This document shows, piece after piece, positions 38,501 to 44,176 of a stretch of DNA of 64,000 nucleotides (position 1 is its first letter; every line of letters starts with the position of its first letter). Below the pieces are notes generated by a model. The model did not search any database and was not told the DNA's origin. It saw only the letters and a program-made list of their open reading frames with translations. The position numbers and the translations under genes are program-made. This DNA comes from Girardinichthys multiradiatus (Eukaryota; Chordata; Actinopteri; Cyprinodontiformes; Goodeidae): contig NC_061798.1 in the NCBI RefSeq assembly GCF_021462225.1, forward strand, positions 23,024,820 through 23,088,819. The letters are read 5' to 3'.

Positions 38501-40046
38501 ATCTTAATTTTACGCTCGCTCAATAATCAGCCATTTAAAACGTTTAAAATAACTTATGTTCCTAGATATGAAACAATAATACTAAATAAAGTATATTGAT
38601 GATAATACAAGTTAATTTATTGGTAAAACTTTTAACAGCTTAAACACTAACATAATTACTTTCTGAACCAAATTTAAATCAATTTATTTCTAGAGCATAA
38701 TAACAACTAAACCAAATATTAACATCAGATATATTCTGACTGAATTATATCTGTGTTTAACTTCCAGTCATTTGTGAAAACCAGCGGCAGCATGAAAACG
38801 ATGGGCCACGAGACAGGCGTCCTCCTCTGGTCTTTCTGAATTTGAACGTTTTTTTAGTTTTTGTTTTGCTTATAATCTCTAAAACAATTCTGTCATTATG
38901 CTTGCGTTTATTTTACAAAAAATAGTCCCAACTGACTAAAAACAGGAAATGCTTTGTTGGGTTTAATCTCTGCGAGGAAATAAATATTTTTTGAATACAG
39001 TTTAAATGCATTACTTGTTTCAGCTGTATAGTACCCCTACACATCCTCCTCTAGATGTAGTGTTCATAGAAACCAGGGAGGTTTTACTGGGTTGTCCTAT
39101 ACATGTCTGTGTACCACATGATTTTAAATGTTTTCCCCCCACAGATGCATACTCCACACTGGATCAGAGAGGCAGAAAGAACACTCTGGATAACAATCTT
39201 GAACCTGCTAACCAAGATTCAGTACAGGTAGACAATGATCTCATGAGAACCCACCTGTTGCACAACCCTGCATGACTGCATCCCTAGTTAAAATAACTAT
39301 CTTACTGCTAAAAAAAAATAAATCTCTGTAAAGTGCTTCCAGCACCTCTTTCCTAACCCCAATTATTAAGAAAATAGTCTTTATCTTGGCTTATGTGTAA
39401 ATTGGGGTTTAGGACTGGGTCAAATAAAAGTCACAGCGCTTCTTCAGCTGCTTCTTGAGCTCCTCTGAAATATTTCCACTTACTTTAGAAGACGTAGCTG
39501 ATCAGACAGAGCTCCCATAAAGCTAAATAATATACATATCAATGCATTTCTCTTTAAAAGGTTGGAATTTCATGTAAGTGATCAGATCATGCGCAACACA
39601 CACAGACTGTTAGCTCCGGGAATGTTGTGTGAACGTTCTCACACCCACAGATGGCATGTTGTTGCACGTCCTGTTAAAGCAGAGTCCTTGATCTCTATCT
39701 CGCACATTATCTCTCATGCATGTGTCCCGTTCTTTCCTGAAACATGAACTAACATGGCACTAACAATTTTTTAACTCTTCTTTTTTTTTTGTCATCTCAC
39801 CCTTTTGTTTTTCCTTCAACAACTTCTTCACTTTTTGTGTCTACTCACACTCAACTCTTTTTTTTTTTTTTTATATTTCTTTGCTCACCTTGTTCTTTGT
39901 GTTATCTCAACTCTGGGCTCGTCTTCCTGTCTTTTCAAAATCTATCACACACTCCCTATCTCTTTATATTTTGTCTCTTCTCTCAGGGAGGGATGTATGG
40001 GGAGAGGCAGGCTTCCTTGCCTCTATTGGATTCTTACGATGGTTAG
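10869..40046 (+). CDS. ctnnd1: Catenin delta-1 (p120 catenin), whole coding span, 21 exons
   Basis: p120 catenin binds the juxtamembrane part of classical cadherins, stabilises them at adherens junctions and tunes Rho GTPases; it can also enter the nucleus. The 21 exons join with matching phases to 2796 nt (931 codons plus stop; the human long isoform is about 968). Order: coiled coil (residues about 4-33), regulatory region with an [14 protein letters not shown] block (about 100-113), armadillo repeats (about 340-830) and a short tail. Wording such as [16 protein letters not shown] and [13 protein letters not shown] favours CTNND1 over ARVCF or CTNND2, and the tail lacks their DSWV PDZ ligand. 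The neighbours btbd18 and timm10 agree. The start is the ATG at 10869, seven bases after an acceptor, where the conserved coiled coil begins. Exon joins are inferred from splice sites, not from transcripts. Confidence 0.95.
12422..14031 (-). mobile_element. Tc1-like transposon, copy 1 (disabled transposase)
   Basis: 1610 bp, with terminal inverted repeats of about 210 bp beginning CAGGTCCTTCTCAAAATATT and flanked by TA (12420-12421 and 14032-14033). It has the same length and organisation as copy 2 at 16973-18582 but opposite orientation. The terminal base pattern at the right end has one change (GGACCAG instead of GGACCTG). The ends look complete, so it could in principle be moved by transposase supplied elsewhere. 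Confidence 0.93.
12699..13703 (-). pseudogene. Tc1-like transposase, two inactivating changes
   Basis: On the minus strand a 335-codon frame matches copy 2 with nine differences in 334 positions. One is a stop (TAC to TAA at 13383-13385, codon 107). Another hits the catalytic triad: the glutamate of NPIENLWD is asparagine here (GAG to AAT, 12885-12887), giving NPINNLWD. The helix-turn-helix region and both catalytic aspartates (SDESKF, QHDLAP) remain. No frameshift is present. It cannot make a full, active enzyme as it stands. Confidence 0.93.
14548..14580. repeat. (TG)n microsatellite
   Basis: A GT/TG dinucleotide tract interrupted once (TGTTTG). Confidence 0.95.
14955..15310 (+). mobile_element. 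Tc1-like transposon fragment
   Basis: Starts with a terminal-repeat-like 'CTTCAAAAGTATTCATTCCTCTTGAA' block and then jumps to transposase C-terminal sequence on +: [19 protein letters not shown] then [10 protein letters not shown], the equivalent of the PDLNPIEN block (glutamate replaced by glutamine). Most of the gene is deleted. A 3' end-like stretch ('GTATTTACCCAGGATGGCTGAATA') follows. Confidence 0.65.
15858..15932 (+). CDS. ctnnd1: ctnnd1 coding exon 2
   Basis: Residues 48-72. [16 protein letters not shown] resembles the human NGRFVGDADLERQKFSDLKLN region. It is 75 nt and phase 0 on both sides, so it can be skipped in frame. Acceptor TTTTAACAG, donor GTGAGA. It lies between two inverted Tc1 copies together with exon 3. 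Confidence 0.88.
16266..16388 (+). CDS. ctnnd1: ctnnd1 coding exon 3
   Basis: Residues 73-113, including [16 protein letters not shown], a hallmark of CTNND1. A second possible acceptor five bases downstream would give an early stop, so the first (after ATGCAG) is used. 123 nt, phase 0 on both sides. Donor GTACGA at 16389. An in-frame ATG (residue 75) might serve as an internal start like that of the short mammalian isoforms; this is inference. Confidence 0.93.
16445..16763. mobile_element. Tc1/mariner-type MITE
   Basis: About 320 bp. The left end reads AGTGCAACTCAATAAATTAGAAT, and the right end (16737-16763) reads as its inverse, ATTCTAATTTATTGAGATGTACCTGTA. There is no coding sequence inside. 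The same terminal repeat closes the remnant at 440-734. It lies in the ctnnd1 intron after exon 3. Confidence 0.75.
16973..18582 (+). mobile_element. Tc1-like transposon, copy 2 (apparently complete)
   Basis: 1610 bp, flanked by TA target duplications (16971-16972 and 18583-18584). The terminal inverted repeats are about 210 bp (16973 to about 17172, and about 18372 to 18582), nearly perfect, and begin CAGGTCCTTCTC. One uninterrupted transposase gene lies between them. The low divergence between the repeats and from copy 1 suggests recent activity of the family. It sits in the ctnnd1 intron between exons 3 and 4. Confidence 0.95.
17301..18305 (+). CDS. Tc1-like DD34E transposase, intact
   Basis: 334 codons with no stop or frameshift, the usual length for Tc1 transposases, which bind their terminal repeats and cut and paste the element into TA sites. 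Residues 1-60 hold a paired-like helix-turn-helix ([20 protein letters not shown]). A basic linker follows ([14 protein letters not shown], likely AT-hook-like and nuclear targeting), then a second DNA-binding helix region to about 120. The catalytic domain shows SDESKF, QHDLAP and NPIENLWD, with 34 residues between the second aspartate and the glutamate (GAG at 18117-18119). The frame is translated as an independent mobile-element gene, not part of ctnnd1. Whether it is expressed or active cannot be told from sequence. Confidence 0.95.
   Translation: MGKTADLTAVQKATIDTLKQEGKTQKEISERIGCSQSAVSRHLSGKSVGRKKCGRKRCTTRRGDRTLRKIVEKGRFQTLGDLRKQWTESGVETSRATVHRRVQEMGYRCRIPQVKPLLNQKQRQKHLTWATEKQHWTVAQWSKVLFSDESKFCMSFGNQGARVWRKTGEKEMPKCQKSSVKYPQSVMVWGAVSAAGVGPLCFIKGRVNAASYQEILEHFMLPSAEKLYGDEDFIFQHDLAPVHSAKTTGKWFTDHGITVLNWPANSPDLNPIENLWDIVKRTLRDSRPNTLDELKAAIEASWASIRPQQCHRLIASMPRRIEAVISAKGFPTKY
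18690..19420 (+). mobile_element. Second-family Tc1-like transposase remnant
   Basis: Reading + with breaks: [18 protein letters not shown], an [19 protein letters not shown] block, 'GTGCTGTGGTCTGATGACCAAAATGG' (LWSDDQN, the first aspartate) and [17 protein letters not shown], the Tc1 KHGGGSIMLWGCFSAAG motif. Several stops and deletions. It is a different family from the 1610-bp element next to it. No function expected. Confidence 0.75.
19607..19887 (+). CDS. ctnnd1: ctnnd1 coding exon 4
   Basis: Residues 114-207. It opens with [13 protein letters not shown], which continues the conserved block split across exon 3, then runs through the glycine/tyrosine-rich regulatory region ([31 protein letters not shown]). 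In mammals tyrosines in this segment are Src-family targets. Acceptor TTCTAG, donor GTAACG, ends in phase 2. Confidence 0.95.
20049..20139 (+). CDS. ctnnd1: ctnnd1 coding exon 5
   Basis: Residues 207-237 ([19 protein letters not shown], ending PYAAQPQ), matching human EGYRAPSRQDVYGPQPQ. It follows a long T-tract and a CATATCAG acceptor. The donor is GTCTGT, and it ends in phase 0. Confidence 0.9.
20335..20525 (+). CDS. ctnnd1: ctnnd1 coding exon 6
   Basis: Residues 238-301. It contains [20 protein letters not shown], nearly identical to mammalian p120 and ARVCF at this position. Acceptor CTCACAG, donor GTGAGT at 20526, ends in phase 2. Confidence 0.95.
20624..20873 (+). CDS. ctnnd1: ctnnd1 coding exon 7, start of the armadillo domain
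   Basis: Residues 301-384. [20 protein letters not shown] is followed by [18 protein letters not shown] and [14 protein letters not shown], the first armadillo repeat. Acceptor CTGCAG, donor GTAAGA, ends in phase 0. Confidence 0.95.
20874..21527 (+). other. ctnnd1: ctnnd1 intron, nothing recognised
   Basis: 654 bp of AT-rich intron between exons 7 and 8, with short A-runs. No repeat, RNA or coding signal was recognised. Confidence 0.7.
21528..21599 (+). CDS. ctnnd1: ctnnd1 coding exon 8
   Basis: Residues 385-408, [20 protein letters not shown] then PNRE, the second armadillo repeat. 72 nt, phase 0 on both sides. The following intron holds the Rex3 retrotransposon. Confidence 0.93.
21893..25068 (-). 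mobile_element. Rex3 non-LTR retrotransposon (RTE group), nearly full length
   Basis: A GC-rich 3.2-kb insertion on the minus strand in the ctnnd1 intron after exon 8. Order from its 5' end: leader (about 25060-24800), apurinic endonuclease domain (24792-24132; [25 protein letters not shown], then [12 protein letters not shown]), linker (24098-23544) and reverse transcriptase (23466-21926; [37 protein letters not shown]). The two sequence stretches used as universal Rex3 PCR primers in fish cytogenetics occur at about 22805-22825 and 23240-23259 in the right orientation, as I recall them. At least four frameshifts break the frame, one an extra base in the GDFNAHVG motif near 24390. Confidence 0.92.
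21926..24792 (-). pseudogene. Rex3 endonuclease/reverse transcriptase, frameshifted
   Basis: Five overlapping open pieces on the minus strand (24792-24367, 24482-24132, 24098-23544, 23466-23095, 22960-21926) together cover endonuclease, linker, reverse transcriptase and the C-terminal RWLGHLYRM and [12 protein letters not shown] region. The catalytic FADD is intact (22700-22711). Each piece reads well, so damage is light and mostly indels. As it stands it cannot encode the full enzyme. Confidence 0.9.
25456..25606 (+). CDS. ctnnd1: ctnnd1 coding exon 9
   Basis: Residues 409-459. [20 protein letters not shown] and [14 protein letters not shown] are nearly identical to human CTNND1 and differ from ARVCF. 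Acceptor TAACAG, donor GTCGGA, ends in phase 1. Confidence 0.95.
26000..26140 (-). mobile_element. SINE 3' fragment
   Basis: The complement reads 'GGCTCTACTGTAAAGTGCTTTGAGCAGTCTGTATGTCTG' and 'TATATAAGTTCAGTTCATTTACC', the same tail as the SINE at 26641-26880. The tRNA-like head is missing. Confidence 0.75.
26641..26880 (+). mobile_element. tRNA-derived SINE with shortened head
   Basis: Starts with an A-box-like stretch (CGGCTCAGTAGGAAGAG, from 26652) and a B-box (GTTCGATTCC, 26674-26683), the RNA polymerase III promoter of tRNA-derived SINEs. The body runs through 'GGGCAAGGCACTTAACC' and 'GCGCTATATAAGTTCAGTCC'. The A-B spacing is far shorter than in a tRNA, so about 30 bp of the head seem deleted and the promoter is probably weak. 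It is a common teleost family; the exact name was not determined. Confidence 0.8.
27156..27357 (+). CDS. ctnnd1: ctnnd1 coding exon 10
   Basis: Residues 459-526. [20 protein letters not shown] and [20 protein letters not shown] match armadillo repeats 3-4 of p120. A glycine-rich insertion (SNGAGGGEE) replaces the short human PNEDC context. Acceptor TCTAAAG, donor GTACGG, ends in phase 2. Confidence 0.95.
27358..29691 (+). other. ctnnd1: ctnnd1 intron after exon 10
   Basis: 27690-27830 carries a fragment ('TTTTGTTGCCTTACAACCACAAACATCCATACATTTCATAGGAATTT') of the same end-repeat type as at 40150. 28880-29445 holds two diverged (CA)n-linked repeat units. The rest is unassigned. Confidence 0.65.
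28895..29445 (+). repeat. Two diverged units of a (CA)n-linked dispersed repeat
   Basis: Each unit has 'CCATT-A-TTTCA-TCATTTT', a 'TAACCCTAACC...TTAGTCCTAAACCT-ACT' core and a (CA)n end: unit A 28905-29131, unit B 29133-29443. Unit B opens 'TTGTTTTGCTATATGTAGTGAGGACCATGTG' and closes 'GTTCTCACTGTGATGCCAAGACAGGAAC(AC)n'. The CCCTAA-like runs are imperfect. A common fish repeat by my recollection, family unnamed. Confidence 0.65.
29692..29809 (+). CDS. ctnnd1: ctnnd1 coding exon 11
   Basis: Residues 526-565. [20 protein letters not shown] then [19 protein letters not shown], matching human [20 protein letters not shown]. The acceptor is TTCGAAG, with a weak polypyrimidine tract but the only site that keeps phase. 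Donor AAG|GTATGT. Confidence 0.93.
30002..30158 (+). CDS. ctnnd1: ctnnd1 coding exon 12
   Basis: Residues 566-618. [20 protein letters not shown] and [15 protein letters not shown] are armadillo repeat 5. The exon ends in a basic run, [11 protein letters not shown], which corresponds to the loop carrying the proposed nuclear localisation signal in mammalian p120. Donor GTCAGT, ends in phase 1. Confidence 0.95.
30159..31278 (+). other. ctnnd1: ctnnd1 intron before microexon C
   Basis: 1.1 kb, AT-rich. A long pyrimidine tract (about 31165-31275) precedes the 18-nt exon and may aid its recognition. No repeats recognised. Confidence 0.6.
31279..31296 (+). CDS. ctnnd1: ctnnd1 coding exon 13, alternative microexon C
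   Basis: 18 nt, phase 1 on both sides, encoding DEWFSK. The mammalian alternative exon C encodes DEWFSR at the same place, splitting the basic loop before armadillo repeat 6. It is flanked by CTACAG and GTAAGC. Inclusion or skipping keeps frame. Confidence 0.88.
31562..31627 (+). CDS. ctnnd1: ctnnd1 coding exon 14
   Basis: Residues 624-646, [20 protein letters not shown] then AKG, matching human GKKPIEDPANDTVDFPKRTSPARG. 66 nt, phase 1 on both sides. Acceptor TTCCTAG, donor GTAAGC. Confidence 0.88.
31789..31916 (+). CDS. ctnnd1: ctnnd1 coding exon 15
   Basis: Residues 646-688. [20 protein letters not shown] and [16 protein letters not shown] are armadillo repeat 6, nearly identical to human. 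Acceptor CCTGCAG, donor GTAAGA, ends in phase 0. Confidence 0.95.
31917..35911 (+). other. ctnnd1: ctnnd1 intron after exon 15
   Basis: 4 kb. 32340-32790 shows repeated 'GCTAAC'-type words ('TTAGCTTCCAAAGCTAATCTGCTAT') and 32915-32990 has 'CAGGGCCGGTTCTAGGCATGCATATATGAGGGGGCA', both looking like dispersed repeat debris. Elsewhere nothing was recognised. Confidence 0.55.
35912..36062 (+). CDS. ctnnd1: ctnnd1 coding exon 16
   Basis: Residues 689-739. [20 protein letters not shown] and [19 protein letters not shown] form armadillo repeat 7. Acceptor GTTTTAG, donor GTGAGC, ends in phase 1. The preceding intron is about 4 kb. Confidence 0.95.
36155..36350 (+). CDS. ctnnd1: ctnnd1 coding exon 17
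   Basis: Residues 739-804. [36 protein letters not shown] and [10 protein letters not shown] are armadillo repeat 8. Acceptor GTTAG, donor GTAATG, ends in phase 2. Confidence 0.95.
36477..36670 (+). CDS. ctnnd1: ctnnd1 coding exon 18
   Basis: Residues 804-869. [40 protein letters not shown] and [11 protein letters not shown] are the last armadillo repeat and start of the tail. Acceptor TTAACAG, donor G|GTTGGG, ends in phase 1. Confidence 0.93.
37289..37336 (+). CDS. ctnnd1: ctnnd1 coding exon 19, GC donor
   Basis: Residues 869-885, [16 protein letters not shown], resembling the tails of both p120 (DREEIQMSNMG) and ARVCF (RDVIPMDALGPDGYSTVD). 48 nt, phase 1 on both sides. The donor is CCAG|GCAAGT, a consensus-like GC-AG site; no GT donor nearby keeps phase. 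Confidence 0.82.
37723..38130 (+). mobile_element. Dispersed repeat with a small open frame, copy A
   Basis: In the ctnnd1 intron after exon 19. It matches 47240-47615 over its whole length ('TAAACC-CATGTAAAAG-ATAAC', 'GACGAGGGAAA', 'GGCAGTGGAGGACAGAATGGGT'). A 52-codon frame runs 37866-38024: [10 protein letters not shown], then [10 protein letters not shown] and [10 protein letters not shown]. This wording is like the N-terminal exon of the P2X7-like ('YxFEP') proteins carried by some fish DNA transposons. Family assignment is tentative. Confidence 0.55.
39145..39227 (+). CDS. ctnnd1: ctnnd1 coding exon 20
   Basis: Residues 885-912, [20 protein letters not shown] then ANQDSVQ. The DAYSTLDQR wording matches the tail of p120-family proteins. 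Acceptor CCCCACAG, donor CAG|GTAGAC, ends in phase 0. Confidence 0.85.
39987..40046 (+). CDS. ctnnd1: ctnnd1 coding exon 21, alternative C-terminus
   Basis: Adds [19 protein letters not shown] and a TAG stop at 40044-40046. The acceptor TCTCTTCTCTCAG is strong and keeps phase. No match to a mammalian tail was recognised; the short serine/leucine pattern recalls STLPLLD of exon 18. No good poly(A) signal follows closely, so it may instead be an exon with an internal donor at 40042 (G|GTTAGG) spliced to 42351. Confidence 0.65.
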   Translation, partial: GGMYGERQASLPLLDSYDG

Positions 40047-40834
40047 GCCACACCCACTGTCACACTGCATGTCAGCGCATGGTATGTGTGTCCAACCAGC
40101 TACTTCACTCAACTCACCGCATGGCCTAATATTTCAGAAGTTTGTATAAAGTACCTTGCAGAAATATTTATACCCCTTGACATCGACATTTTATGATGTT
40201 ACAGCCACAAACGTCTGTGTTTTACTGGGATTTTTACGTGATAGACCAACACATGGTGGTTGATAGGAAAAGGAATGAAATTCATCATATGTAAATGGAA
40301 AGAGGATGACACGACTCCATGCCTACCAAGATATGGTTGTTCACTTAAACGTACATTACAGGCAAGAAAAGATTAGAGTGGCTCTGGAGGAGCTGCACTG
40401 ATCAACAGCTCAGATGAGAGAAGCTGCCTACTGTGCCCCTTTTCCACTGGCTCTACTTAGGCCCGCTCCAATCCACTCAGCTCGTTTTGCAAGGGCTTCT
40501 TATAATGGTGGTGTGGCCTGGTTCCTGCTTCTTTTAGTACCTTCTCCCAAGCAGGTACCACCGGGGCTGAGTAGAGACTACACATGACGTGAACATACTT
40601 CTGTTCATTGACAGCCATGTGCTGAAGAGAAATTAGAAGGTTTTCACCAAGGAAATGCAAGGAAATGTTAATAAAACTGAAGAGCGACTACAATAATATT
40701 ACGGGCCAGAGTGAGTCAAACCAAAATGTAAACCATGCCTGAGGGCTGAAAAATGAAAGAAAAAAGAGATGTTAGCTTTCTGAATCACACGCAGGCAGGT
40801 TGCTGTGTATTCAGTGACCTAAATCGTCCCCACA

Positions 40835-41194
40835 GATTCAGCGGGGTCTTCATCCCATTTGACCCGATGCAGGCTGTCGTTTTAAGGGCAGCTGCTCTTT
40901 TCCTTCTCTCCCCTCCTGCACACCGTGGTTCGCTTTGGGGCCGTGACCCAAAGATCAGATAAAAAGAAGTGTCTCATCTGTGTAATCTAGAAGAATGATC
41001 TGGCATTATTTTTATATCACTGGCTCATCTAACCTGAAAGCTATTCATTTTTGTTAAGAGTGTTTTTAGTTCAGAAATTTACTTACAGCCCTTAAGCAAA
41101 CCACCTTCTTTAGGAGGAGGGAGCAGGCAAAGAGCAGCTCCCTGTAAGCAGACTGCCTGCATCGGATCAAGCAGGGGGAAGACCCCGCCGAATC
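40835..41194. repeat. Imperfect inverted repeat (fold-back)
   Basis: The arm 40835-40938 ('GATTCAGCGGGGTCTTC', 'CCGATGCAGGC', 'GGGCAGCTGCTCTTTTCC') is repeated in inverse at 41087-41194 ('GAAGACCCCGCCGAATC', 'GCCTGCATCGG', 'GCAAAGAGCAGCTCCC'). The loop is about 150 bp. Both arms read DPMQAV-L-AAAL-LL-PP in one direction, so the duplicated unit may be coding-derived. Confidence 0.65.
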
Positions 41195-41844
41195 CACGGA
41201 GCACAAATATCCAACATCCAAAACTGAAACTAACTTCACCGAGGGTCAAAGGTTCACGGTTTTGCACTTTAAAGTCCTTGTCTTTGTTATTGCCTAGGCT
41301 GAGACAAACATTTCTTCATAAAGCCTAAAATTGTAACTTCTTCAGGCAAATTTTGGAGCTTCACCAGTCCAGACAGCGGCCATTCATTCTCCTCTCCGCT
41401 TCTACTACCACAACCCGCTCACATTAAAACCCTTTGGACTTATTTTAGCAATAGCTGTTTACCACACAGTCGAATCTGAAGCAATGTGTGTGATTGACTG
41501 AAAATACAAAAAAAGGTGAATATGAAAATGTGTTACTCAAATATCATGTCATATAATCTGATGGAGGGGAAACAAAGTGAGAAAAGTATGAGGTTTTGAA
41601 ATGAAAAATAGTTGAAGACGGCCTGCATGAGCTCAGAAAATGTGCTGGCATCACCATGATGCACAGAGGTCTTTGTTTTTCTGCGGGGGCAGAGAAGCTG
41701 GTCAGAGTCGATAAGAGAGACGGAGCTCTCACACAACAGCTTTTCTTATACTGATTATAAATTCTTCACTAATTGGGAAACTTCTAAAGGCAGTGGGCAG
41801 CTGGTTTTTATTTAGAGGTTAAAGAGTAAAAATGCAAATCCCAG

Positions 41845-41874
41845 ACACCCTTTTTTTTTTTTTTTTTTTTTTTT
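41845..41874. repeat. Poly(T) tract
   Basis: A run of about 25 T between 'CACCC' and 'ATAGAG', within the decayed element. Confidence 0.8.
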
Positions 41875-42117
41875 ATAGAGTTTTTGAGGTTTAAACAAAA
41901 CCCAAATAAAACCCTGTTTACCCCTCTTTTTGTTTCCACTTCACAATGTATGCACTGTTATGTGTTGGTCTACAGCGTAAAATCTCCAAAAAACTCCACG
42001 AAGGTTTTGGCTGTAACATGTGAACCAGTTCAAAAGTAGTGAATACTTTTTGCAAGGCACTGCAAAAGCATCCATTTTCACCCAGCTCTCATTGTACTGT
42101 ATTTAAACTGTTGTTTT

Positions 42118-42131
42118 GCACCCCCTGCTGG
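42118..42131 (-). promoter_or_regulatory. CTCF-like motif
   Basis: The minus strand reads CCAGCAGGGGGTGC, one base off the CTCF core CCASYAGRKGGCR. Motif match only. Confidence 0.3.
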
Positions 42132-43831
42132 TGAGAAGTGTTATTTTTGTTCTCTTGATGTGGATCTTTTTTTTTTTTCTGTGCAGTTTTTGTCTTAATA
42201 TGTGATGACTTTGCTTCTGACAGCTTTTACTTGTGTATCTTTTACCATTATTATTTTTTTGTGTATGAATTTATGAGGCACGAGCACCTTTCATCACTTT
42301 ATTCATGCAATCAGCTCCAACACTTTTATTTTCTATTTTTTTTTTTCCAGAGGAACTGATAGTGTGCATCACAAGACGACAGCCTCCTCCAACTTACTGC
42401 CCTTGCTGAACTGACGACGTGGGGGGGGGGTCGAGACCACTACACTACCGCCAGGATTTAACTCCAACATGTACACTCAATCCTTTCTGGCCCAGCTTCT
42501 CTCTTTCTCTCTTTTCTTTCTCTCTCTCTGTTACATTCCTCTATTGCAGCAGAAGAATGAATTAAACCACAGGAAGTGATGTGGATCTAAAGCCCTGCCT
42601 GTGGACAACTGTTCATGACACTATGACCACTCTGCGCTCCGTGATTCAAAAACCACTCAGTTTGAATTTATGGCTTATGATGCTACATCTCCATGAATAC
42701 AGTACAGCCTAACAGGAAAACACTAAAAGCCCTCGTTTGTTATATTTTAATGTAAATGATCGAACTGGAACACTTTGTGGATGCCTTTTTGAAGAAATCA
42801 AGGGAAATGTGGGTTTTTCCAGCTTCTCCAGCTGTTTAAAGCTTCTGCCTCTTGTTGATGTAGTGGTTAATCCTCTACTTGATTTGCCCTGTACTGCTAC
42901 TTACGTACACGTACTGTACTTGTGCCAAAAATGTTGAGACTGAATGCAAAATCTTTGTTTTTCCAGCAGCTACACTTGACAACTATCCTTTGCTTTATTT
43001 CATCTGCCACACATCTGTTTCCAAGTTTGCTGCACCCATCTCTTTGGCTCCTCTGAATTTGGTTAACATCCTTAAATATAAATTGGTGCAAGTGTCTGTA
43101 ATAAATATGTATCTGTACAGAGGAAGAAATTAGAATGTTTTCTCCTCCCGCTCGTTGGAATGGACAGAATAGTCTGTATTTAAAGTGATCCTTCTGTCAA
43201 ATGGACTTCGATGATCCTGGTAAATCTTGGGAGACGCCAGAGGATCCATCAAACTGGATCTGCTGGTCTTCAAACCTTATGAATGTGCAAGAAAACTGTC
43301 AACAGTGAGTTAACTGGAGTGCCTCACATATTGGATGTATCCAAGATGACCTGAAAAAACAAACAAAATATTTTTTTTACTTTCACCGCTGCAGCTTAGA
43401 TGTTGGAAAATCAGCATTTTTGAAACCTGTTCTGGTAGAATAAGTGAACAAATACTTAAAATCTCGTTATGGCATGAAAGTCTCCTTTTCTGTTTAATTT
43501 ACTGTTTCAGAACACTATTTGGGAGTTTTCGCCCATGTTTGTTAGTGGCGAGTGAGATGTAGATACTGACTGGATTATTGAAAGAAGCACTATAGGGGGA
43601 AAACACGTTTGTTTCTTGTTGGGGTTTTTTTTTTTACCGTTTTGTTTTCTGTGCCAGGTGCGAAATGACAAAGAACGCCTCATTTTCCCAAACCGACAAG
43701 TTGCCTTCAAACCTGAACTGATTAAAGTTGGAAAACAGCAAGGGGTTAATGTCAGAAAATCTGTGTAAGGAGGCCTAGAACACAATTTGCTACTAGTTAA
43801 AATGGTGAAAGGAATAAAAGCACATCTAAAC

Positions 43832-43852
43832 TATATATATATATATATATAT
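43832..43852. repeat. (TA)n microsatellite
   Basis: A perfect TA dinucleotide run in the presumed ctnnd1 3' UTR. Confidence 0.95.
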
Positions 43853-44170
43853 TTACAAGAGAATATTTGTTAATTTTAATGGTTTTCTGTCTTATTTTTT
43901 TTTTATATTGATTTGGGGTTTAATTGTTTCGGGTGTGCTGGGTGAATGCATATGCAATCAGTTTTTTTTGTTTTGACCCTAAAAAGAAAATCTCAGTTTA
44001 CATCGTAACTAAATGCAAACAAAGTTGGCTGGATTGAAAAACACTCTTCCTACACAGAACAGCAGCAGATCATTCTGATTGTGAACTACACCTTAATCTC
44101 TTTGCCTTGGCTCTTAAAAATTGCACATTCTCATTTATGATTGAATTATGTAACTAGCAATAATGTTTTT

Positions 44171-44176
44171 AATAAA
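44171..44176 (+). terminator. ctnnd1: Polyadenylation signal AATAAA
   Basis: A canonical hexamer about 1.8 kb into the presumed ctnnd1 3' UTR. A T/TG-rich stretch (GTCTACTGGTGTGAATGTTTT) follows within 25-50 bases, as expected of a cleavage region. Confidence 0.55.

Larger units (their letters stand above)
40150..42062 (+). mobile_element. Block bounded by inverted Tc1-like end repeats
   Basis: The left end (40150-40260) reads 'ACCTTGCAGAAATATTTATACCCCTTG', 'TGTTACAGCCACAAACG' and 'GATAGACCAACACA'. The right end (41950-42062) is its inverse ('TGTGTTGGTCTACAGCG', 'TTTTGGCTGTAACATG', 'GAATACTTTTTGCAAGGCACTG'). No transposase was recognised inside; the interior holds a DNA-transposon-like end near 40435 ('GTGCCCCTTTTCCACTGGCTC') and a fold-back (40835-41194). 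Probably a nested, decayed element in the last ctnnd1 intron. Confidence 0.6.

Noticed and set aside
10869..40046. ARVCF or CTNND2 as the identity of the catenin gene
   Set aside because: Tail words resemble ARVCF, but the [18 protein letters not shown] block, the armadillo wording, the lack of a DSWV end and the btbd18/timm10 neighbours favour CTNND1.
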